This document shows, piece by piece, positions 6,579 to 12,161 of a stretch of 12,161 nucleotides of DNA. Location of the stretch: assembly GCA_017304505.1 (NCBI GenBank), contig JAFKKQ010000129.1:1-12161 (forward strand). Direction: 5' to 3'. The DNA is from Hyphomicrobiales bacterium (GTDB lineage: Bacteria > Pseudomonadota > Alphaproteobacteria > Rhizobiales > Xanthobacteraceae). Numbering within the stretch: position 1 is the stretch's first letter; every line of letters starts with the position of its first letter. The notes under the pieces were generated by a model that saw only the letters and a list, made by a program, of their open reading frames with translations, was not told the origin of the DNA and did no database searches. The translations under genes were made by a program, and so were the position numbers.

Positions 6579-8486
6579 TCAGACCACGACCTGCGTGCCG
6601 ATCTCCACCACCCGCCCGGTCGGGATCTGGAAGAAGTCCGTGGCGTCGGAGGCGCTTTTGGCGAGCCCGATGAACAGCCGATCCTGCCACGCCGGCATCC
6701 CGGAATTCGGCGACGGCTTGAGGGCGCGCCTCGACAGGAAAAACGAAGTCGACATAATGTCGAACTGCCAGCCTTGACGGCGGGCGATGGCCAGCGCCTT
6801 CGGTACGTTCGGCGTCTCCATGTAGCCGAATTTCAAGGCCACCTTGCTGAAGTGCTGCGACACCGGCGAGATCGTCACCCGCTCCTCCTCCCGTGCGCGC
6901 GGCGTATCCTCGGTGATGATGGTGAGGATGACATTCTGCTCATGCAGCACCTTGTTGTGCTTGAGGTTGTGCAGAAGCGCGGTCGGCGCGAAATCGGGGT
7001 CGCTGGTGAGGAACACCGCCGTCCCCGGCACCAGATGCGGCGGCTTCTTTTCCAGGCTTTGCAGCAGCGCGTCGAGCGGCACCTCGGTCCTGCGCGTTTT
7101 GTTGGCCAGAATGCGCGTGCCCCGCTGCCATGTCAGGATCAGCAGAACCATCGCAGTTCCGAACAGGAGCGGCACCCATGCCCCTTCGAGCAGCTTGAGC
7201 AGGTTGGCCGCAAAGAACGTTACGTCGACGATGATGAGCGGCACCATCAACAATGCCGTCCTCCACAGCGGCCAGTGCCACAGCTTCCAAATGACGATGA
7301 AGCCCAGCACGCCGTCGACAACCATCGTGGTGACAACCGCGATTCCGTAAGCGGACGCAAGCGCACTCGATGTGTGGAACAAGCCGACCAGAAGCAGGAC
7401 ACCGATAAGCAACGACGTGTTCACACGCGGCAGATAAATCTGACCGGAATATTCCGCCGACGTGTGCACGATGGCAAGCCGCGGCAGCAGGCCCAGTTGA
7501 ATGGCCTGCCGCACCAGTGAATAGGCGCCGGTGATGACCGCCTGGCTGGCGATCACCGTGGCTGCGGTTGCAAGCAACACAAATGGCAACAGCAGCGCTT
7601 CGGGCACCAAGCGGTAGAATGGATTTTCGATGGCGGCCGGGTGCGACAACAGCAGGGCACCCTGCCCGAAATAATTGATCAGGAGCGCCGGCAACACCAG
7701 TCCAAGCCACGCCCGCTGAATGGGTTTCCGGCCGAAGTGACCGAGATCGGCATAGAGCGCCTCACCGCCGGTGACAGCCAGGAAGACCGCACCAAGCGTG
7801 ATGAGTCCGATGTGCCCGTGCATCGACACAAAGCTGATGGCATAAGCCGGATTGACCGCTGCGAACACCGCGAGATCGTCGCGCACATGCATCGCACCCG
7901 CGACAGCGATGGCAACGAACCATAATGTCATGATCGGGCCGAAGAACGCCGCGACGCGCGCTGTGCCGCGGCGCTGGACTGCAAACAGCGCGATCAAGAT
8001 GATGACGGTGATCGGCAGCACGTAGTGCTCAAACGCCGGTGTCACCAACGACACGCCTTCGACCGCCGATAGCACGGAGATCGCCGGCGTGATGACCGAA
8101 TCGCCGAGAAACATCGCCGCCCCGATCACGCCGAGCAGAACGACAAATGTCGTCCGCCGCCCAAACGCGCGTGTGGCGAGTGCAGTCAACGACAGCGTGC
8201 CGCCCTCGCCGTTGTTATCGGACCGCAACAGCACAAGAACGTATTTGACCGTGACGACGACGATCAGCGCCCACAGGATCATGGAGAGGACGCCCAGGAT
8301 CGTCTGGCGCGTTACGGGGCCGGATTCCGCCGCCGCAAGGACCGCCACGCGGAAGGCGTAGAGCGGGCTCGTGCCGATATCGCCGAAGACCACGCCGATG
8401 CTTCCGAGCGTAAGCGCCCAGACTCCTGCAGCGGGTTGCGGTTCGGACGCTGCCGGGCGAGGAGCCTCGCCTGCCATGTCAGTCAT
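6579..8486 (-). CDS. kup: Kup/HAK/KT-type potassium uptake permease
   Basis: Predicted inner-membrane K+ uptake system, probably H+-coupled as in E. coli Kup. The 635-residue protein (E. coli: 622) has a hydrophobic core from about residue 21 to 453, consistent with 12 transmembrane helices, then a hydrophilic cytoplasmic C-terminal domain. Family signatures are GDIGTSPLY at 35-43 with Asp36 and [13 protein letters not shown] at 240-252 with Glu242, both parts of the K+ pathway in this superfamily. The first 20 residues are a Pro/Ala-rich tail. ATG 8486 has no clear Shine-Dalgarno; ATG 8477 is an alternative. It lies 115 bases downstream of motB on the same strand, so read-through from motAB is possible. 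Rhizobia often carry several kup paralogues, and which one this is cannot be told. Confidence 0.95.
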   Translation of the reverse strand: MTDMAGEAPRPAASEPQPAAGVWALTLGSIGVVFGDIGTSPLYAFRVAVLAAAESGPVTRQTILGVLSMILWALIVVVTVKYVLVLLRSDNNGEGGTLSLTALATRAFGRRTTFVVLLGVIGAAMFLGDSVITPAISVLSAVEGVSLVTPAFEHYVLPITVIILIALFAVQRRGTARVAAFFGPIMTLWFVAIAVAGAMHVRDDLAVFAAVNPAYAISFVSMHGHIGLITLGAVFLAVTGGEALYADLGHFGRKPIQRAWLGLVLPALLINYFGQGALLLSHPAAIENPFYRLVPEALLLPFVLLATAATVIASQAVITGAYSLVRQAIQLGLLPRLAIVHTSAEYSGQIYLPRVNTSLLIGVLLLVGLFHTSSALASAYGIAVVTTMVVDGVLGFIVIWKLWHWPLWRTALLMVPLIIVDVTFFAANLLKLLEGAWVPLLFGTAMVLLILTWQRGTRILANKTRRTEVPLDALLQSLEKKPPHLVPGTAVFLTSDPDFAPTALLHNLKHNKVLHEQNVILTIITEDTPRAREEERVTISPVSQHFSKVALKFGYMETPNVPKALAIARRQGWQFDIMSTSFFLSRRALKPSPNSGMPAWQDRLFIGLAKSASDATDFFQIPTGRVVEIGTQVVV

Positions 8487-8531
8487 GGCCGGCGGCTTTG
8501 GGTTGGTTGCATCGCAACATCAGGGGGCGGG

Positions 8532-8537
8532 TTTATA
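8532..8537 (-). promoter_or_regulatory. Possible -10 element upstream of kup
   Basis: TATAAA on the minus strand 45 bases before the kup start, in an AT-rich gap between motB and kup. No good -35 is found at 16-18 bases; TTGTTT is present but only 14 bases away. Between it and kup lies a short inverted repeat, GTTGC-ATC-GCAAC at 8506-8518, of unknown meaning. Confidence 0.25.
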
Positions 8538-8601
8538 CACAGTTGCAGCAAAAACAACAGTGCCCAGTTCTAATTGTTGCGGATAAAATAATCCAAATAA
8601 T

Positions 8602-9432
8602 TCAAGGCTTAAGATCAGCGGGAATGGGCGGCGCCTCGCGCATCAGCGTAATGGTGACGCGGCGATTGGCCGCCACGAAGGGATCGTCGGGGAAAAGTGG
8701 CTCAGTATCAGCCCGTCCCGCCACCATGTAGAAATGCGAAGCGGGCACCCCCTCCTCCTCCAGAATCTTGCGGATAGAGTTGGCGCGATCCGCCGACAAT
8801 TCCCACGGACCATAGGCGGGACGGCCCGGCTGTCGGGTTGCCGTCGTGTGCCCCGAAATCGAGATCCGGTAAGGCAAATCCTTCAATGAAGCCGACAGCC
8901 GCTGCACCAGCCGGCGCGTGCGTTCATACGGCTCCTTCGAGGATTCCGGAAACATCGAGCTGCCGTTCTGATCCATGATCTCGATGTTGAGGCCCTGCTT
9001 GGTTTCCTCGATCATGATGTGCTTGGACAGTTCGGCGATCTCCGGCATGTCCTGCAGCGCCTGCCGCAGCGACGCCGACGCCAGCGCGAAGGCGCCGTCG
9101 TTGTCGAGGCGCTGGCCGAACATGCGGTTGCGGCCTCTCTCGTCGGGGCTTGTTGTGGACGAGGCATCCTCCGGGTTGACCCGGCCGACATTCTTCAGTC
9201 TCGGCCGCGTCGGCAATCCGTCGAGTTCGATGATGCCGGACGTGCGGACGGCAGTCTGCATACCGAAAGCATCGCGCATGGAGCCTGCAACGATCTGCAG
9301 CTTTTTCTGATCCTGCGTGGAGAAGGCGACCAGCATCACGAAGAAGGCAACGAGAAGACCCATCAGATCGGCGAACGTCACGAACCAGCCGTGACCGCCG
9401 CCGTGGGCCTCCCCTCTTTTCTTCTTTGCCAT
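8602..9432 (-). CDS. motB: Flagellar motor stator protein MotB (PomB-like)
   Basis: Peptidoglycan-anchoring stator subunit that pairs with MotA to couple ion flow to flagellar rotation. The 276-residue protein has a short basic N-terminus, one transmembrane helix at about 16-38 carrying the essential ion-binding Asp22 in TFADLMGLL, a linker/plug region, and an OmpA-like domain at about 148-265 with WELSADRA (Arg216) and NRRVTITL. The usual GHTD motif reads GHTT, so the Asp normally used in peptidoglycan (diaminopimelate) binding is Thr197. The TFADLM...AFFVML helix is closer to Vibrio PomB than to E. coli MotB. ATG 9432 is 17 bases after the motA stop, with only a weak ribosome binding site (GGATCGGG), so coupling to motA is likely. 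Confidence 0.93.
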   Translation of the reverse strand: MAKKKRGEAHGGGHGWFVTFADLMGLLVAFFVMLVAFSTQDQKKLQIVAGSMRDAFGMQTAVRTSGIIELDGLPTRPRLKNVGRVNPEDASSTTSPDERGRNRMFGQRLDNDGAFALASASLRQALQDMPEIAELSKHIMIEETKQGLNIEIMDQNGSSMFPESSKEPYERTRRLVQRLSASLKDLPYRISISGHTTATRQPGRPAYGPWELSADRANSIRKILEEEGVPASHFYMVAGRADTEPLFPDDPFVAANRRVTITLMREAPPIPADLKP

Positions 9433-9449
9433 GCCCGATCCGCGCCGCG

Positions 9450-10241
9450 TTAGGCCGCTGCCGCTTCGGCAACTTCGCCGCCGGCCTCAAGCTCATGGCG
9501 AAGCCGTTCCGGGAGGTAGGCCAGCAGCATCTCGCGCACCAGCGTCGGGCTTTTGGCGTCGCGGATCATTAACACCCCATCGATGATCAGCGAGCGGTTG
9601 ATTTCCTCATCCACCAGCTTGAGGTGCAGCTTGTCGGCGATCGGCAGGCAGAAAAGGTTGGAAACCGCGGCCCCGTAGAAAGTGGCGAGCAGCGCCACCG
9701 CCATGTAAGGACCGAGCTTCGAGGGGTCGGTCATGTTGGCGAACATCTGCACCATGCCGATCAGCGTACCGACCATGCCGAAGGCAGGAGCGCAGTCGCC
9801 GATCGCGCGATAGATTTTCTGACCTTCATCGAGATGGGTCAGGAAGTTGTCGCGGTCACGTTCCAGGCTGTCGCGAATGAATGTCGCATCGTAGCCATCG
9901 GCGACATAGCGCATCCCCTTCGCCAGAAAAGGGTCTTCCACATCGACCTTTTCCAGCCCGATCGGTCCCTGCTTGCGCGCGACGTCGGCGAGGTTGGCGA
10001 TCTCGTCGACCAGTTCGCGCGCGGTCCAGCGGCGCATCGTGAAGGCGTATTTCATTCCCATCGGCAAGCCGTGGAAAATGCAGGACAGCGGAAAGCGGAT
10101 CAGGGTCGCCGCCGTGGCACCGCCGAAAATGACGATGAAGGCATGCAGATCCACAAACATCCGAAGATCGCCACCCATCATGATGAGGGTGACCAGGACG
10201 ACGCCGCCGAATGCCAGGCCAAGGCCGGTGGAAATGTCCAT
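9450..10241 (-). CDS. motA: Flagellar motor stator protein MotA (PomA-like)
   Basis: Inner-membrane stator subunit forming the ion channel with MotB and pushing the rotor. The 263-residue protein has the four-helix MotA layout: two hydrophobic helices in the first 50 residues, a cytoplasmic domain with Arg111 in KGMRYVADGYD, and two helices at about 150-170 and 178-200. The channel prolines are Pro152 (GDCAPAFGMVGTLIG) and Pro200 (LFCLPIADKL). Length and motifs match PomA (about 253) rather than E. coli MotA (295). Thr159 and Thr187 occupy positions corresponding to PomA Thr158 and Thr186. ATG 10241 is chosen because GGAG lies at 10248-10251 with a 6-base spacer; the longer TTG start at 10253 would overlap that site. 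It is first in a motA-motB(-kup) run; no other flagellar genes are in the window. Confidence 0.93.
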   Translation of the reverse strand: MDISTGLGLAFGGVVLVTLIMMGGDLRMFVDLHAFIVIFGGATAATLIRFPLSCIFHGLPMGMKYAFTMRRWTARELVDEIANLADVARKQGPIGLEKVDVEDPFLAKGMRYVADGYDATFIRDSLERDRDNFLTHLDEGQKIYRAIGDCAPAFGMVGTLIGMVQMFANMTDPSKLGPYMAVALLATFYGAAVSNLFCLPIADKLHLKLVDEEINRSLIIDGVLMIRDAKSPTLVREMLLAYLPERLRHELEAGGEVAEAAAA

Positions 10242-10247
10242 GAAGCA

Positions 10248-10251
10248 CTCC
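10248..10251 (-). promoter_or_regulatory. Shine-Dalgarno of motA
   Basis: TTGGAG context on the minus strand with GGAG 6 bases before ATG 10241; it supports that start over the TTG at 10253. Confidence 0.65.
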
Positions 10252-10253
10252 AA

Positions 10254-10484
10254 GGCACAGACCCGGCGACTGCCGGTACCGTGTTATTGGAACCTAGCCA
10301 CCGGGGCTTAACGACCTGTAAAGGCTAACGGACTGTCACCGGCGTCCGGCTAAAAAGGCTCGATTTGCGCCGATATGGCGCGGGGATGGCGGGCTTTCCG
10401 CAGGAGAGCGCCTGCGCTATTGCACCCGTTAACGAATGGTTGAAAGCTCGGCGACTCAACCGTCCGGGCGAAGGCGGGGGTCGT
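10254..10484. promoter_or_regulatory. Divergent intergenic region motA/mmsA with recurring TTAACG-like words
   Basis: This spacer must hold the promoters of both divergent genes, but no convincing -35/-10 pair was found on either strand. It contains two near-identical words, GGCTTAACGAC at 10305-10315 and GGCTAACGGAC at 10323-10333, a further GGCTAAAAA at 10348, and a perfect 8-base palindrome CGTTAACG at 10427-10434, 61 bases before the mmsA start. A short hairpin, CCGGC-GACT-GCCGG, is at 10263-10276. An operator function is only a guess. Confidence 0.3.
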
Positions 10485-10490
10485 GGGAGG
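10485..10490 (+). promoter_or_regulatory. Shine-Dalgarno of mmsA
   Basis: GGGAGG five bases before ATG 10496 (two bases before ATG 10493). It favours 10496 as the start and argues against the in-frame ATG at 10436. Confidence 0.75.
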
Positions 10491-10495
10491 ACATG

Positions 10496-11992
10496 ATGAT
10501 TGAGATTGGTCATTTCATCGGTGGAAAAAGGGTCAGCGGAGCCTCGGGACGAACCGGGGACGTGTTCAACCCCAACACCGGCGAGGTCCAGGCCAAGGTC
10601 GCGTTTGCCAGCAAATCCGAAGTCGAGCAGGCCATCGCCGACGCCGCCGCGGCTCAGCCCACCTGGGCCGCCACCAACCCGCAGCGGCGCGCCCGCGTCA
10701 TGTTCAAGTTCCTCGAGCTGATCCACGCCGAGCACGACGATCTTGCCCGCCTGCTGTCGTCGGAACACGGCAAGACCTTCCCGGATGCCAAAGGCGATAT
10801 CCAGCGCGGGCTGGAGGTGGTGGAATTTGCCTGCGGCATTCCTCACCTGCTGAAGGGCGAATACAGCGAGGGCGCGGGACCGAGCATCGACCTGTTCTCG
10901 TTCCGGCAACCGCTGGGCGTCGTCGCCGGCATCACACCATTCAATTTCCCGGCCATGATCCCGCTCTGGAAGTGCGCACCCGCCATCGCCTGCGGCAACG
11001 CCTTCGTGCTCAAGCCGTCGGAACGCGATCCATCCGTGCCGATGCGGATCGCGGAATTGTTCATCAAGGCCGGATTGCCGCCCGGCATCCTCAATGTCGT
11101 CAACGGCGACAAGGAGGCGGTCGACACCCTGATCACCGACCCGCGTATCCAGGCGGTGGGCTTCGTCGGGTCGTCGGCCATCGCCGAATACATTTATGCA
11201 ACCGGCTGCGCGCGCGGCAAGCGCGTGCAATGCTTCGGCGGCGCCAAGAACCACATGATCGTGATGCCGGATGCCGACCTGGATCAGGCGGTCGACGCTC
11301 TGATCGGCGCCGGATACGGCTCCGCCGGCGAGCGTTGCATGGCCGTGTCGGTCGCGGTCCCGGTGGGCCGGAAGATCGCCGACAAGCTGATGGAAAAACT
11401 GGTGCCGCGCGTCGAAGGCCTGAAGATCGGCCCTTCCACCGACCCGAGCGCTGACTATGGCCCGCTGGTGACGCGCGCTCACCTCAACAAGGTGAAGGAT
11501 TACGTGGACCTCGGCGTCAAGGAGGGCGCCAAGCTCGTGGTCGACGGCCGCAACTTCAAGCTTCAAGGCTACGAGAACGGCAACTTCATGGGCGGCTGCC
11601 TGTTCGATCATGTCACGACCGATATGCGCATCTATAAGGAAGAGATTTTCGGCCCCGTCCTCTCCGTCGTGCGCGCGAAAGATTACGAAGAAGCCGTGCG
11701 CCTCCCTTCCGAAAGTGAATACGGCAACGGCGTCGCGATTTTCACCCGTGACGGCGATACCGCGCGCGACTTTACCAATCGCGTCCAGGTCGGCATGGTC
11801 GGCGTGAACTTTGCGATCCCTGTCCCGCTTTCGTATTATACGTTCGGGGGATGGAAACGGTCGGGCTTTGGCGACCTCAACCAGCATGGGCCGGACTCGA
11901 TCCGCTTCTACACCAAGACAAAGACCGTGACTGCACGTTGGCCATCCGGCACCAAAGAAGGCGCCGAATTCGTTATCCCAACCATGAAATGA
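10496..11992 (+). CDS. mmsA: CoA-acylating methylmalonate-semialdehyde dehydrogenase
   Basis: Predicted to convert methylmalonate semialdehyde (valine or thymine breakdown) or malonate semialdehyde (beta-alanine or inositol breakdown) with CoA and NAD+ to propionyl-CoA or acetyl-CoA plus CO2; cytoplasmic. The 498-residue protein is the family's normal length and opens with the typical IGHFIGGKRV. Catalytic Asn150 is in GITPFNFPAMIP, and the nucleophile Cys281 in GSAGERCMAVS. Cys246 (QCFGGAKN) sits where hydrolytic aldehyde dehydrogenases have the general-base Glu, and its absence is typical of this CoA-dependent subfamily. Start ATG 10496 follows the GGGAGG at 10485. The usual valine-pathway neighbours (acyl-CoA dehydrogenase, mmsB) are not seen downstream: the next gene is a predicted lipoprotein. 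Which substrate dominates cannot be told. Confidence 0.95.
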   Translation: MIEIGHFIGGKRVSGASGRTGDVFNPNTGEVQAKVAFASKSEVEQAIADAAAAQPTWAATNPQRRARVMFKFLELIHAEHDDLARLLSSEHGKTFPDAKGDIQRGLEVVEFACGIPHLLKGEYSEGAGPSIDLFSFRQPLGVVAGITPFNFPAMIPLWKCAPAIACGNAFVLKPSERDPSVPMRIAELFIKAGLPPGILNVVNGDKEAVDTLITDPRIQAVGFVGSSAIAEYIYATGCARGKRVQCFGGAKNHMIVMPDADLDQAVDALIGAGYGSAGERCMAVSVAVPVGRKIADKLMEKLVPRVEGLKIGPSTDPSADYGPLVTRAHLNKVKDYVDLGVKEGAKLVVDGRNFKLQGYENGNFMGGCLFDHVTTDMRIYKEEIFGPVLSVVRAKDYEEAVRLPSESEYGNGVAIFTRDGDTARDFTNRVQVGMVGVNFAIPVPLSYYTFGGWKRSGFGDLNQHGPDSIRFYTKTKTVTARWPSGTKEGAEFVIPTMK

Positions 11993-12005
11993 AACCTTTC
12001 CACGC

Positions 12006-12161
12006 ATGAACGACATTCATTCGGCGCTTCGCGTCTCCGCTCTTGCCTCGATGTTGCTTGCGCTTGCAGGCTGTGGCGGCAATCAGGGTTTTGGCATCCC
12101 GGGATCGGGTCCGTCGGCTGCGACGCCCAGTGCGCCGCCGATTCGAGCGTGTTCGCCACCA
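12006..12161 (+). CDS. Predicted lipoprotein, N-terminal fragment cut by the window edge
   Basis: An open frame from ATG 12006 to the last base with no stop. The first 52 residues show a bacterial lipoprotein signal peptide: a short polar N-terminus with one Arg, a hydrophobic core (ALASMLLALAG) and the lipobox LAGC with Cys23 as the predicted lipidation site. The following residues are Gly-, Ser-, Ala- and Pro-rich, as in an extended tether. It starts 13 bases after the mmsA stop, with no clear Shine-Dalgarno, and could be cotranscribed. The visible part is too short to name a family. Confidence 0.6.
   Translation, partial: MNDIHSALRVSALASMLLALAGCGGNQGFGIPGSGPSAATPSAPPIRACSPP

Noticed and set aside
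6243..7520. A plus-strand open frame of about 425 codons across the rhodanese gene and the 3' half of kup
   Set aside because: It crosses two well-supported minus-strand genes and the intergenic gap, and the protein is very rich in Arg, Gln and His with no known fold.
8581..8594. GGAT-AAAATA-ATCC inverted repeat after motB as a possible terminator
   Set aside because: The stem is only 4 base pairs and there is no GC-rich stem followed by a U-tract.
10325..12016. A long open frame on the minus strand opposite mmsA (over 500 codons)
   Set aside because: It lies antisense to a gene with clear ALDH motifs, is rich in His, Arg, Asp and Ala as usual for GC-rich shadow frames, and has no recognisable domain.

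Overview
The window looks like chromosomal DNA of a GC-rich alphaproteobacterium of the Hyphomicrobiales (Rhizobiales), probably near Bradyrhizobium, Rhodopseudomonas, Afipia or Nitrobacter. This is inferred from the gene content: the first 5 kb is the gene set that makes and attaches the very-long-chain fatty acid (VLCFA) of rhizobial lipid A, in the known order fabZXL, fabF2XL, fabF1XL, adh2XL, lpxXL. No rRNA, tRNA, CRISPR array, insertion sequence or phage gene was seen, and gene density is ordinary for a core region.

Bases 16-4972 (+ strand) are a tightly packed, translationally coupled operon: a FabZ-type dehydratase, two ketosynthase-fold proteins, an MDR-family oxidoreductase and an LpxL/HtrB-type acyltransferase. 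acpXL, the dedicated carrier protein, would be expected just left of base 1. Together they would extend an acyl chain on AcpXL and transfer it to lipid A. No ketoreductase is present in the window. The most notable point is that the first ketosynthase (fabF2XL) has lost the active-site Cys, one of the two catalytic His and the Lys, while the second (fabF1XL) has all of them. This suggests a catalytic/non-catalytic pair similar in logic to the KS/chain-length-factor pairs of type II polyketide synthases. The oxidoreductase keeps the four-Cys structural zinc site but lacks the catalytic zinc ligands, which fits an enoyl-reductase role better than an alcohol dehydrogenase role.

Bases 4979-6450 (- strand, converging on lpxXL) hold a small single-domain rhodanese followed closely by a PotF-like polyamine-binding periplasmic protein with no permease or ATPase genes beside it. 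A plausible sigma-70-type promoter lies upstream of the rhodanese gene at 6504-6532.

Bases 6579-10241 (- strand) hold motA, motB and kup in transcription order: a flagellar stator pair that resembles PomA/PomB more than E. coli MotA/MotB, and a 12-helix K+ uptake permease. A 254-base divergent intergenic region separates motA from mmsA.

Bases 10496-11992 (+ strand) encode a CoA-acylating methylmalonate-semialdehyde dehydrogenase, followed after 13 bases by the start of a predicted lipoprotein that runs off the right edge.
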